Made by a program: the position numbers and the translations under genes
Notes under the pieces: model-generated
What the model was told of the DNA's origin: nothing
Databases searched by the model: none
What the model saw: only the letters and a program-made list of their open reading frames with translations
Origin: Euperipatoides rowelli
Lineage: Eukaryota > Onychophora > Udeonychophora > Euonychophora > Peripatopsidae
DNA: 14,139 nucleotides
Assembly: GCA_003024985.2 (NCBI GenBank)
Contig: PXIH01S0015306.1
Reading direction: 5' to 3' (one strand)
Shown here: in pieces, positions 1-9,932 of the stretch
Numbering within the stretch: the first letter of the stretch is position 1
How the letters are laid out: the number at the start of each line of letters is the position of its first letter

Positions 1-2177
1 GTAATAATGTAGGAATCCACAAAAAAAAAAAAATCATTTGATTATAAAATGGTCAAGCAACCACCATTGGATCACTTGAAATGGACTGACCCAAATAATA
101 TAAAGGACAAAACACATTGTTAGTTTTGGTGTAAAATATTACTTTTGCATTGACTAAAAACATAATAATAATACTGTAGGCCAGTTGATAGGAATAGAAT
201 TTCTGAGAAATTGGGAAACTTGTTATTTTTCGTTTTATTTTTCTTATATTTATAATTAGTTTATTTTTTTTTAAAGTGGGAGACAATTTATCTCCAAATT
301 AATATTAAGAATAGGGATGGGCAAAAATGCCAATTTATTTAAGCGGTTAACCATCATTACTAATCAGGTATCTCTCCACAAGATAAACTATCTAATAAGT
401 TTGAAACGTAAAAATTATACATTTGAACTAAAATTTCAAATTGACATTATTTATAATAAATACATTTGGATTGTTTTATTAATATACAGTAATTATAATT
501 TATATTGTTATTGTCATTAAACTTAAAGTAAAAATCTAAAGCAAAAATTGAAACATAAATAAAAAACAAAAACTGACAAATATCATTTTACTGTAATCAA
601 AATGATGGCATAAGCGTGATCGCATTTTAATTAATAACTGAATATTTCTATTTTTTTTTAAAATTCAATTTACCTTAGTAAGTTAATTTTTGATAATAGA
701 CTAACTTAAAATTCAAATTAAATTTGAAAACATACGAGTTGATAAAGAAAACAAAAAAAAAAAAAATCTAGTGTTTTCTAAATGAAATTTGTCATGTAGC
801 CAAATGGATATTACTGTAAATTTAAATTTTTATTAAATTTTTTAAACATTCTTAGACATTATATTTTTAATGTTTTACATTAAATAAGAGTTTTTTTTAA
901 CAAGGTGTTTTATTGTGATAAAAAAAAAAGATTGCTTACTATAATTACTATGGTGTTCTAGACAGCCTATTAAATAAAAACTAATAAATAATACTGAAAA
1001 TTGATTAATCATGTGTATTGTGAAGTCAAACATGATTGGTTGTTTTGGTAGTACTCCTACGTGCAGATGTTTTCTTATGTTATGGTGCAGATGAGTTTTC
1101 TTTCCAGACATTCATGTGAGAATACTGAAAGTGGCAATAATATTAATTCCTTTATAATAAAAAATTGGCTATTAACTAACTAATTTATATTTTTTAAAAA
1201 GTTAAAATTTTTAATAATTAGTGTATATTTGACATTTTTCAAATATTGACATACTGTTTATAAATAAAAATTATATTAAGCTAAGAATTAAATGAACCTG
1301 GCATAGCCGCTTAGACATTATGAGCTCGTTGAGAAAATATTTTTGTGATTTTTATTTTTCTATTTAAAGTTTCTTTTTTTGTCAAAAGTTTTTAACACTA
1401 AATTATTTAATTATAATTTCTTTACATAGGAACTTCTTTACTCTCAATTATGAAGGCATTTTTCAAATCTTTTCAGATTATGAAGGAATAAAATTATCTA
1501 GGTAGTCATCTAATGTAGGCATGGAGGTAGAACAGGTACTGTAGGCAATCTAGTGTACGACCATACAAAATAAGACATACTAAGTTCTGTTTTAATTTTT
1601 AATATTTTAGTGCAAAAAATAATTTAACTATGATTTAATTAATTGCTTTTGTGTAAATAGAGAGGGAATTAATAAAAACATTGAAGTATAATTTAGGACG
1701 TCAAACCGTGTAATAAAATTACTAACTGGTTTTTGCCTATTCGATTAGATAACCGGTTTGACTTGATAATCAGCTCAACCCTAATTTACAGAGAAAGTGC
1801 ATTTTTTTGGGGGAGAATTCTAACATTCATGTGATACGGGTAAGGCTTAAATAGGGCTTTTAGTCTGTGAATTGCAAATAAACAAAAGTGTGAGTTCTAA
1901 ATATTAAATTATTCTGCTTCTTTTGTTTCACTGACAGAACTAGATAAGAACTTGTGTATATAAAGACATAGTGTACAAGTATATGCCTGAAACAAAAATG
2001 TTGGTAATACTGCTAAACATGTTCCAACTCCTCAATAATTTTGACACCTTTGTTTGCAGTAAATTAATTGATTTTTATTTACTAGCTGAAGAAATATTTG
2101 TTTGTTTTTTCTTCTATTTTTTACCCAAATACTTAGGTATTTTTATTTATAATCTTTTATTGTTATTCTTTCTTTAG
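1..2177 (+). other. 3' part of upstream intron
   Basis: No coding segment was recognised here. The sequence is AT-rich with poly-A and poly-T runs (for example near 20-33, 650-660, 754-767 and 892-900). It ends in a pyrimidine-rich tract and an AG acceptor at 2176-2177. Segments at about 303-350 and 1720-1790 look like diverged transposon ends. Short open frames inside it have AT-driven composition and no family resemblance. The previous PDZD8 exon, expected to encode the N-terminal membrane anchor and first half of the SMP domain, is not visible, so this intron is at least 2177 nt long. Confidence 0.7.
303..1790. mobile_element. Possible ends of a non-autonomous DNA transposon (weak)
   Basis: The sequence near 312-352 reads AATAGGGATGGGCAAAAATG and then AAGCGGTTAACC. 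The sequence near 1749-1783 reads AGATAACCGGTTTGACTTG and ends GCTCAACCCTAATTTA. The second, reversed and complemented, resembles the first (AGGGNTGRGC, then CGGTTA). Many hAT-type elements carry AGGGATGGGC-like ends. No target duplication or transposase was seen, and the ends may belong to two separate remnants. Confidence 0.25.
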
Positions 2178-2354
2178 GAATTGGATCTTGTTATGGATTT
2201 GGATTACAATGGGGGATTTCAGTTGGCTGTAGATGTAGACACAGTCCTAGCTCGCTCAGCTTTTTTATCCGTCAAAGTAACACGGTTAAAAGGACAGGCT
2301 CGCTTACGTTTCAGTAGACAGCCCTATACACACTGGTCCTTTTCATTCTTAGAG
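2178..2354 (+). CDS. PDZD8: PDZD8-like exon: central SMP domain
   Basis: This exon encodes 59 residues starting ELDLVMDLDYNGG and ending YTHWSFSFLE, phase 0 at both ends. The run E-L-D-L-V-M-D-L-D-Y-N-G-G-F-Q and the later T-H-W-x-F-S-F-x-E match the SMP lipid-transfer domain of vertebrate PDZD8 almost residue for residue as I recall it. The SMP fold (TULIP superfamily) forms a hydrophobic groove that carries glycerolipids between membranes. The acceptor is a T-rich tract plus AG at 2176-2177, and the donor is GAG|GTATTT at 2355. The open frame runs on to 2381 past the donor, but the sequence after 2354 no longer resembles the family and the next exon continues it exactly. The TTG at 2181 is an internal leucine, not a start. 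I see no in-frame defect. Confidence 0.94.
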
Positions 2355-3505
2355 GTATTTGCATTAATTGTTTCAAAATAAATAAATCATTGGCCACGCC
2401 ATATCGGTGCCATTTGAAATATTAGATTATAAAATGAAACACAAATGTTACAATTAAAATATTCTTAAGACCCATTATTTTGAAGTAAACTCTCCCTGTT
2501 TCTTCATCATCTTTCTACATACTGTAGATTGTGTTATATGAGTCAATATATCAGATTTATTTACAGTACATATTTGATTTAATGTAAAGGCAATATATTC
2601 TAAATTTACCCATTCTTTCTAAAATCATGCAAATTTAAAAAAAAAAAAATCATTTAATTACAATTCTAGGCCCATGAATCTAAGAGATACATTCATTTGC
2701 ATTCAGGTATACAGTTGCAGCAAACTCAGCATAGATGGTTGAGCTTTTTTTTTTTTTAATAAATATGTTATTAATTTAGGAATTTAATCAGTATACCACT
2801 GTATATATATACTGTATATATTAAGATGATTCTGAGTAGATTCTTTTGAATAGAGTCTGTCTGCAAGCTGTCGAATCACGGAGATCACTATGCACATGAT
2901 AAAATAAAAATAAAAAATTGGAATATTGAAGTTGGGAAACAGTTTATTGATTGAAAAACAAATGCACACTGAATCAGCCATTCACTGACAAGGAAAATCA
3001 ATAATTCTAGAATAAAACATACTGTAAGCCCCAACACAGTAAAATCCCATGCTCGGGGTGGTCAGACTGCTATGGAATGCTAATCCAGCCATATAAAATA
3101 TACAGTAACTATGTTGCTTGTCATTTTATCTTTGTGCTAAGAAATTCTCCACTTATGAAAAAATATTTTGAAAAATGAAAACGGAGATGATAATATGCTT
3201 TATGATAAAGACTCACAGAGCATGTAAACATGTTCTAAATGTATGAGTGAAGGAAAATATGCATCTGCTATACATTCAGTCACTTCTCAATGCACATATC
3301 AATATATTTATTACGTAAGCACAATGTTTCCACGACTGGAATGATAAGAGTTATGCCTATAAAATTTCGGAAACATTTAGATTATATTGAAATATTTGTC
3401 AAATCTTGTGATGATTTTAATTGTTTCTTCTTTATTTGTTGTACTGGTTGTAATATTAAATTTGAAAAGTTGTTAGAAATTATTGTAACACAACTTTCTT
3501 TTCAG
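2355..3505 (+). other. Intron, 1151 nt, phase 0
   Basis: GT at 2355-2356 and AG at 3504-3505 bound it, with a T-rich tract before the acceptor. It has A- and T-rich runs near 2638-2650 and 2746-2758, alternating TA around the TACTGTATATA word near 2800-2822, and a somewhat more mixed segment (about 2810-3095) that resembles another at 6825-7095. No exon was recognised within it. Confidence 0.8.
2811..3095. repeat. Diverged dispersed repeat, copy 1 (putative)
   Basis: By eye this stretch shares several short blocks, in the same order, with 6822-7095. They are TATATTRAGATGAT, TGTCTG followed by an AGCTG, an A-rich run followed by ATTGGAA, a TCAGC-ATTC block and CCCCAACA. Identity between the blocks is low. 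The pattern suggests two old copies of one transposable element or SINE-like sequence in direct orientation in two introns of the same gene. No terminal repeats or target duplications were seen. Confidence 0.35.
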
Positions 3506-3586
3506 GAGCCACTTATGGAGTTTGATGTAGAGTCCCATTTTCAAGGACGTCCCATGCCTCAAATTACATCTTTAATTATTAATCAG
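3506..3586 (+). CDS. PDZD8: PDZD8-like exon: SMP domain, RPMPQ motif
   Basis: This 81-nt exon encodes 27 residues, phase 0 on both sides, starting EPLMEFDVES and ending TSLIINQ. The G-R-P-M-P-Q-I-T-S-x-I-x-N-Q segment is the most recognisable part of the PDZD8 SMP domain. It closes one end of the lipid-binding barrel before the basic segment encoded by the next exon. The acceptor is a TTTCTTTTCAG tract ending at 3505 and the donor is CAG|GTACTT at 3587. An open frame extends into the flanking introns on both sides (about 3290-3646), but only this piece shows family similarity, and the splice sites bound it exactly. Confidence 0.94.
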
Positions 3587-5290
3587 GTACTTTTACAATT
3601 GTTTTTTCTTTCTGTGAAGTTTATGTATACCCATTGTCTCATATAAACGCAGCACAGAGTCCAAATTCAAAGTTCATGCACTAAAGGTAGATTTATTTTG
3701 TCTCGCCTATTTACAGTACATTATATCCTACAGGCATATATCCAGATTTTTTTTTATGATTAGTGATGGTAATAAAGATGGTTGATTTACACTAAAGTTA
3801 GTCCTTTTAGTATTGGTTTTATGCAATATTGTACTATTATTGTATTCCTAGTTAACTCACTCAAGACCAAGTATTTAGCCTATAGCTCGATTAGATTGTC
3901 AGGTCTGAAACTGAAAGGTGATAATAACCTGTCTTTTATGGTATGTAAGATTTTTAAAGTCTAAGCAGGATTTACATTCTCAATTAAAATAAAAATATGA
4001 CTGTCGGTTTACTCAAACAAATTTTTCAGAAGAAAAAGAAGGAAGATGTTATTTTCAAGTTTCAGGCTAATGCATTTTTTCTCTTGATTTTGTAGGGCAA
4101 GGTTATGATAAGTTTTAGTATAGTAAATATGTAAATAGAAGCATTAATATTTTTATTATTATTATTAAGTAATAAATAATCTTTAGTTTTATATGAAAAT
4201 TAAGGTTGAAATAAGACACATTCATATTAATAAAATGATTGCCTTTTATCATACATGAAAGTGACTGCCATGCAATCCCCTCTCCCAGCTTCTCCATAGG
4301 ATAATGGTTATTTCTTTATTTTGCGCAATCATTAATGGGATTGCTAATCTTGCTAATTTATATAATTTTTTAAGCTTTTAAAGATTTAAAGTGCCAATAA
4401 TATTAAAATGTCTAAATGTTTAGCTTTAAAACGAGCTAAAATCCGTTAATGATAACTATTTTTTAAAGATACCATTCGGGTATAACTTCCCCGATCATAA
4501 CATGTAACATTAGCGAGAATGAACACAATTGTATTGTGAATCCGCTAGAGGACAACTCAATCGCCACTAGAGTACATCGTAATTATTACATTGAAATTGT
4601 ATACATTAAAAAAAAAAAAGACCAAATAAAATATAACAAAAACATACTTACATATTCTAGAAATGATTGATTATTTTTTTGGGAATATGTACGAGTCCTA
4701 AAAAGTACTATTTTCATGAAAAAAAAAAACCTTCAAGTGGAAATCTTTAGCTGCTTGAACGATTGCCTCATTCTTTCAGCATAGTCTCCTATGACCAACA
4801 ATAGATTAATATAAATTTTATCTTGAAAGTGCAGCTAGGCCAAATTATTTCTTATATTTCTGTTAATCTCACAGAGTGTATAAACTCATTTATTATAGTC
4901 CATTGTCTAATAAAATGGGTACTGTATGTCATGGCTGACATATTTTTAACGGAAAAAAAAAAAGATACTCTTCCAAATTTGAAAAGCTATATTTTGAGGG
5001 CCTCATTCTCAATTAGGATGTTTGAGGTCTCTTTGGAAAGCAAAAACACTATGCTAATTAGAAAAATAGGTGTAGACAAGGTAAAATTGACATTTATACG
5101 TATATACAGTAGTTCATGTGAATTGGAAAAACCCCAAATGCATTTTGACTGATTAAGATGAAAATCTCTGTAATTCATTTGTATTTATTGGCAAATTTTA
5201 ATAAATATTATGTGAGTTTGAATGAAATTCAACCTGAATTACTTACATAGTAAAATCATCAAGTAGTGTTTTCAATGTTTACAAGCAAAA

Positions 5291-5349
5291 GTATACAATA
5301 TATAAAATATAGTATATACAGTATACACATACAGTATACTGTATATAAT
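5291..5349. repeat. TA-rich cluster of TACAGTA/TACTGTA words
   Basis: Within about 60 nt the alternating TA background carries TACAGTATAC twice and TACTGTATA once, giving overlapping palindromes such as ACAGTATACTGT. The stretch is self-complementary and could extrude small hairpins. It is probably simple-sequence expansion of a word that is common across the window. Confidence 0.55.
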
Positions 5350-5810
5350 TTCCTGGTTTCTACTTACTGTGAATGGGGATTCTCCAAATGCGTACTCATT
5401 CTAAGCCAATATATTTTCAAGGATAAAGATTGCCTGCACATTTGTTTCATGATCGATCAACCACTGTACAAACATTAATAAAAAATGTTGAATTTTATTT
5501 TCTAAAAAAAAAATTAATTGATTTTCAAATTCTAAATAGGCTTAAATAATATTGCTTGCTAGGTTTGTTATATTTATTAATTTCATTTGTAGAGAATTGT
5601 TAAAGCCTAATTTCTGAATAGAAATAAGATAACAAACTAAATTGGTACTGTACATTTTATATGATTATTTGGATTGCAGAAAGATGAAAATCATTTCTTT
5701 GCCGGCTTAGAATTGTCTTCCCTCACGTCCACTCATTCATATTAGGAAATTACTTGGGTTTTTAATATCACAGTGATCTAAGAGAAAACACCACTTGAAA
5801 TTTCTAATGT

Positions 5811-5920
5811 TTAAGCCCGTTAAATGGGCATCAAACTTTTTTTTTTTTTTTTTAACGTTTCGATTAAGCCCGTTAGATGACACTGTTACTGGCTTTGGAA
5901 AATGATTTATATTTCAATTA
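5811..5920 (+). repeat. Dispersed repeat block A (GCCCGTTA... element)
   Basis: The block begins TTAAGCCCGTTAAATGGGC, which is an imperfect palindrome with GCCC/GGGC ends. It continues ATCAAAC and a run of 17 T, then has a second AAGCCCGTTAGATG copy, and ends CTGTTACTGGCTTTGGAA followed by TTTCAATTA. Block B starts 11 nt after block A ends and repeats the same order of motifs. The 28-nt segment 5873-5900 matches 6030-6057 at about 24 positions. This looks like a short mobile-element-derived or tandemly duplicated repeat; no coding capacity. Confidence 0.6.
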
Positions 5921-5930
5921 GTACTAATAA

Positions 5931-6070
5931 ATAAGCCCATTACACGGGCATCAAACATTTTTTATTTGGCACTACTATGTAGCTACTTTTACGTTTAGTC
6001 AAGTGTTTTTTTTTTTTTAATCACAGTTCCTAGATGGCGCTGTTACTGGCTTCGGAACTATTCCAATTAA
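5931..6070 (+). repeat. Dispersed repeat block B (direct copy of block A)
   Basis: It begins ATAAGCCCATTACACGGGC then ATCAAACATTTTTT, and after an insertion of unrelated sequence and a T run ends TAGATGGCGCTGTTACTGGC then TTCGGAA and TTCCAATTAA. Head and tail match block A in the same orientation. The head palindrome carries one mismatch, as in block A, but with the bases of the two arms exchanged, so the ancestral unit may have been a perfect GCCCGT/ACGGGC palindrome. It ends about 90 nt before the next exon. Confidence 0.6.
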
Positions 6071-6159
6071 GAACTTCTCTTATTAGGAAATTATTTTCTC
6101 TTAGAGTTTATTATTTCTGCAGACTTTATAATGTGTTTTGTATTTTTTTTTTTTTTTAG

Positions 6160-6370
6160 ATTCGCCGCACAGTTCGAAAAAAACATACTTTGCCAAATTA
6201 TAAGATTCGCTATAAACCATTTTTCACTAAAATAGAGCCTGATCATGAACAAGATGTATATATTCAGGGAAGAAAAGTCAGTGAAGGCCATTTAGAAGTC
6301 ACAATAATTGAATGCTCTCGACTAATTAAAGTTAACCCAGATGCACAAATCTATTGCACTCTAGTTTTAG
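6160..6370 (+). CDS. PDZD8: PDZD8-like exon: end of SMP and C2-like region
   Basis: The exon encodes 70 full codons plus the first base of a split Asp codon (phase 1 donor). It starts IRRTVRKKHTLPNYKIRYKP; K-H-T-L-P-N-Y-K-I-R-x-K-P-F-F is a strongly conserved PDZD8 signature that ends the SMP domain. After an acidic linker (E-P-D-H-E-Q-D), the segment V-S-E-G-H-L-E-V-T-I-I-E-C-S-R-L matches the strand pair in vertebrate PDZD8 where a C2-like domain begins, before being interrupted by the PDZ. The run ends IYCTLVL. The acceptor follows 15 consecutive T, and the donor is TTAG|GTAATG at 6371. The frame remains open to 6450, but that tail is intron. The TTG at 6190 is an internal leucine. Confidence 0.94.
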
Positions 6371-6821
6371 GTAATGTGCTATCTTTTATGTTAAAGATTA
6401 AAATAATTTATGAGAAGTTTTTATTTTTTTATTTTTTAATGATGTTTTAAGAATAAACAGAAGATACATTATATATAAATGATAATTTTAAATGATGAGA
6501 TGACAATGAAAGAATGCAGTAATAAAAATAAAAAAGTTTGAATTAAGACTACGGTACCAGTGATTTTCACCAAAGCTGCAACTAAATGTAAATTTAAATG
6601 TTAAAAGATTAAAAATTGATCGCAGACACCATAGTTGGGTTTTATTAGATTTCACCATGATTTTCTTTGTGAAGAAATATTTATAATCTAACTATAATAA
6701 CTAATAATGGAGATGTTAATGATGCACTCATTAAACCATAGTTTTTTTTTTGGCACTTATCTATATTACTTATTTTCAAATGTTTGGCCAGCTATTTTCA
6801 AAAAAAGAAAAGGGATCTATA

Positions 6822-7095
6822 TATATTGAGATGATCTCCCTGTATGTGCTGTCTGAACAGCTGCTGGATTGACATTAGGATCGAAACCCAGGGAGGCCTC
6901 ACACAAGATGAATGAAAAAATTGGAACTTGGCTGTTAGTAATCAAACATTTATTTCAAAAGCTGAAAATCATAATTCAGCATTTCGCTGGAGAAAGACAT
7001 ACAGGTAAATAAACTATAAACCCCAACAATGTAATTGTTGCCATCTAAAAAAAGAGACAAGCAAAATGATTTGGGCTGGCTCCTCCCAGCCCGAC
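6822..7095. repeat. Diverged dispersed repeat, copy 2 (putative SINE/TE remnant)
   Basis: It shares ordered blocks with 2811-3095 (see that entry). The sequence at 6878-6888 (GGATCGAAACC) differs at one position from the tRNA B-box consensus GGTTCGANNCC. That would fit a tRNA-derived SINE, but I see no convincing A box upstream. Two small hairpins occur near its end: CAACAAT-GTA-ATTGTTG at 7024-7040 and GGGCTGG-ctcctc-CCAGCCC at 7073-7092. The region is less AT-rich than its surroundings, as expected for an insertion. Confidence 0.35.
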
Positions 7096-7759
7096 CACTT
7101 AAACATAATTAAAACAATATAACATACAAAAGGTTTATTAAAAAATTTTCATAAAAAAAACAAAAAACTATAGTACTATTACTAATATGATATCATAAAA
7201 TTAATAAATAATTCATACAATTTGAACTATAGTTAGGATAAAACATTAATGGATAATTTATAAAATTAAAAAAAAAAATGAAGCAGGCTTTTTATATTGG
7301 AAGATTACCAGGTTGCGTTAAAAATAAATAAACTTGCCTAAAAACTAACTAATAAATTTATAAAAGGAAAAAAAGAAGTATAATCTTATTAGTAGCTGCT
7401 TTGAGGTACTCTATCTGCTGAGACTTCCACTAAACACAAGGATCTCAATTTCTTAGTTTGCCTCAATGTCTTGTGAAAGCATTAAATAAAAAAAAAAAAA
7501 TACTAAAGAATAATTATTATTATTGTGCTGAAGTAACTAATTTTTACCAACTTTCTATATATACAAAGGGTTTGTATTTCTCATCACAGTGATACCATCT
7601 GATGAAAAGATTGGTGATTATTTATTATTTTCTTCATCTAAGAGATGCTAATTTTTTTAGTTATTGTTTTAGAGATTTATGTAATAAATTGCTGTCAATG
7701 TATCCATTTTAGTGCAGCATCAGATTATTTGAAAAATAACTGCTTTTCAAAGCTAATCT

Positions 7760-7800
7760 GATTTTACAATAGGCTACCATACTTAGCCTACTGTAAAATC
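7760..7800. repeat. Near-perfect inverted repeat, 17-nt arms
   Basis: The arm GATTTTACAATAGGCTA (7760-7776) and the arm TAGCCTACTGTAAAATC (7784-7800) pair at 16 of 17 positions around a 7-nt loop, CCATACT. The stem includes the common TACTGTA word on one side. In an intron this may be a MITE fragment or a chance palindrome; a structural RNA role is not supported by anything else here. Confidence 0.7.
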
Positions 7801-8195
7801 ACAACTATGAGCAAATTTTAAAACATTAAATGCAATCTTGGCATATATTTCTTGATTTTATCTTTAAATATATTATTTTTTTTATGCAGCTTAAATTTTT
7901 TTTCACATTGATTTTCCCTTGAAAACCATTGATTTAAAAAAAGTCCATTAGATGTTACCTTTTAAAGTGATTTATAATTTAGGTTATTATTATTTACCAT
8001 TTTTTAAAATTGATTTTTCTCTTTGGTTGATAACATACATTATATTTGTAATATAGGTTTAATTTAATTTCTATATTTTCTTCTGATTCACAGAATAATG
8101 GATTGTAAAATTATAATTATTGTTGAACTATTAAATACAGAAGTCTATAGTAATTGTCTGTTTGAATTTTTAACAATTTAATAATTTTATTTTAG

Positions 8196-8305
8196 ATGGG
8201 GGTCCTTGGATGGAACCCACAGGTTCTCAATCTCTCATGTGGACTACTCATGATATTGAAGTAGTTTGTCTAGTTCCTTCACAATTTGGAGTTGTATTTA
8301 AACAG
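8196..8305 (+). CDS. PDZD8: PDZD8-like exon: linker and first PDZ strand
   Basis: The first two bases complete a split Asp codon with the G at 6370. Then 36 codons run from GGPWMEPTGSQS to PSQFGVVFKQ, ending in phase 0. The first half (about D157-T174) is a poorly conserved Gly/Pro/Ser loop between the C2-like strands and the PDZ. The second half, T-H-D-I-E-V-V-C-L-V followed by S-Q-F-G-V-V-F, fits the start of the PDZ domain. There F-G-V-V occupies the place of the carboxylate-binding GLGF loop, and vertebrate PDZD8 as I recall it has V-G-L-T at this place. The acceptor is TTATTTTAG at 8195 and the donor is CAG|GTAAAC at 8306. Confidence is slightly lower because the first half has little family similarity. 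Confidence 0.89.
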
Positions 8306-9165
8306 GTAAACTCTTAAATAAATTTCTTAAAATAAAATTAGAAAATTTATTTTAGCCTTTTTCCATTTCTAATATAATTTAATCAACCAAACTTGGAACA
8401 GCTATTATCAGGAAATTGAATTATAATTTCCCCTTTGAACCTCACACGTAAGTGAAAAATGGTTTGGTATCAAAAGTGATACGGTATGGTACTTATAAAT
8501 TTTTAGCTCAAAAAATATTTTGACGAGGGGAGGAATTGAAATATTAGCATACTGTTAAGGTCCTGATAGTGCAGTATGTTAATAATAATGAGATCACATC
8601 ATCAGTCAGTCATTGACCCAAATCGGTTATGGTTGAAGGTCAGGCCTCAAGTATTACATAGAGCTCGATCAGTCTTGGACTAATACAGCTCCTGAATCTA
8701 ATCAGTAACCTAATGATTCTGAGACTCTCATAAAAAGAGTTAGACATGCAAGTTATGGAAATTTAATCAACATAAAAATTTGCAGACTTATACAGTAGAA
8801 AAATTACACTTTTTTGTTTCAATTTATTTTCATTTTTACTTTTAAAGCAGAAGGTGCTTAAGCCCTCTTACACCCCACTGTTTTTTTTTTTTCTGAATAT
8901 GCAATTAGGGAAAGTGCATCAGAATTGAGAAAAATTTCTGTGTGTATTCACATTTGACATATTTTTATCAAAAACTAATAGAGCTATTAGCTCAACCCTT
9001 TCCTAGAAATTCCATCCCAGAATACAGTATTTCTCAACTGTAAACTTATAATAAATCAGCTTCTGCCTAAACAACTCAAATATTTATTTTATCCTAAATC
9101 AAACTCATTTTAAATAATTACAATAATTCATGTGTTACAGATCTACAGTAATTCAGAATTTCAGA

Positions 9166-9235
9166 ATACTGTATATTATAAACTAATAAAGTATTATAGA
9201 CTGTATATTATACTGTATATACTGTATATATTATG
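9166..9235. repeat. TA-rich cluster with four [TA]CTGTATAT words
   Basis: ACTGTATAT occurs four times within 70 nt (around 9168, 9200, 9212 and 9220), separated by TA-rich sequence. The spacing of the last copies is short and irregular. It is probably a degenerate microsatellite, and it abuts the GC-richer block that begins near 9281. Confidence 0.5.
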
Positions 9236-9280
9236 AAGTACTTTGGTAAACTTCACGAAAGGAATTCAAACAACTGATTG

Positions 9281-9932
9281 TGTAAATAAGCCATTTCTAT
9301 TTATTCAAATAAATATAACATTTCCAATACTAATGCAAATCTAAAATTGCAAGCGGAAACTTGCTCGGCCGAAGCCTTACAAGAATAAATAAAACAATTG
9401 TTCGTATAGAACGTGCTCGCTCGGCCAAGGCCTTACGAGTAGCAACTTAGTTCGGAAGGGAAACACACAACAGTCTATGCAGTATAGGCAAATAATGTCT
9501 TGTTCCGACTTGGAACAGACAAGGTAAAACAAAAATGTAGCTTACTGCAATTCTGGTGAGTACGTCGAGGTTTACAGGTCCTGAGTGTGGCGTCATTCAT
9601 TCACAGGTCGACCTCGACATACGAAATGGCGGGCACACATTAACATCATTAGAAGTAAAATAAAGCGGCCTTCCTTGCCTGCCGTGATAGATGGAAATGA
9701 ATTAAGTTTGGCTAAGATGAATAAAAGAAAAGAACTAAATAAATGATGACGGTGATAGGCAACAGAAAAATACTGTACATAGTTCAACTAAAGAGTGTTC
9801 AATATATACTCCGCTGGAGAGTGCTGCCTCCTAGCGGCGAGAGTTGACAACCTAGGATGTAAATAAAAGCCATGTGCGAATCTTGATCGCTTGGATTCAG
9901 ATCGGGTACAAACATAATACAATAAAGTAACA
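9281..9932 (-). mobile_element. Putative LTR/retroelement-like insertion (degenerate or solo)
   Basis: Base composition jumps here, with CpG-containing words such as CTCGGCC, GTCGACC and CTAGCGGCG absent from the surrounding intron. The + strand ends can be read as TGTAAATAAG...AGTAACA, a TG...CA pair typical of LTRs. Read on the minus strand, AATAAA lies at 9300-9305, about 20 nt before the proposed end. Inside are a 19-nt near-direct repeat (9363-9381 and 9419-9437, 16 of 19 matching) and an inverted repeat with 12-nt arms (9560-9571 and 9611-9622, 11 of 12). Against this reading, the flanking 5-mers (GATTG and ATGCT) are not a target-site duplication and no element protein is recognisable. 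Boundaries and class are therefore tentative. Confidence 0.33.

Larger units (their letters stand above)
3587..6159 (+). other. Intron, 2573 nt, phase 0 (largest complete intron)
   Basis: GT at 3587-3588 and AG at 6158-6159 bound it; the acceptor follows a run of 15 T. Contents seen: an ATT microsatellite-like tract near 4148-4168; a less AT-rich island at about 4470-4580 containing the short palindrome CACAAT-TGT-ATTGTG; a cluster of TACAGTA/TACTGTA words at 5291-5349; and two related repeat blocks at 5811-5920 and 5931-6070. Open frames in this interval have no recognisable similarity. Confidence 0.8.
6371..8195 (+). other. Intron, 1825 nt, phase 1
   Basis: Bounded by GT at 6371-6372 and AG at 8194-8195. 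It holds a second copy of the putative dispersed repeat (6822-7095), a long A/T-rich stretch at 7100-7500 with A runs, and a near-perfect hairpin at 7760-7800. No coding segment was recognised. Confidence 0.8.

Noticed and set aside
2181-2381. Separate short protein starting at TTG 2181
   Set aside because: It is an exon of the PDZD8-like gene. The TTG is an internal Leu after the acceptor-proximal Glu, and the last residues past 2354 are intron.
3290-3646. 118-residue open frame as an independent gene
   Set aside because: Only 3506-3586 resembles a protein family; the flanks are intron read-through with AT-driven residues.
4470-4580. GC-richer island as an exon or RNA gene
   Set aside because: Its flanking exons join in frame without it; only a short CACAAT/ATTGTG palindrome is visible, and it may be a transposon fragment.
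6871-6890. tRNA gene or functional Pol III promoter
   Set aside because: Only a B-box-like word is visible; no A box at proper spacing and no cloverleaf can be drawn.
8565-8720. Slightly GC-richer patch as a hidden exon
   Set aside because: No open frame with PDZD8 similarity, and the PDZ sequence is continuous between the flanking exons without it.
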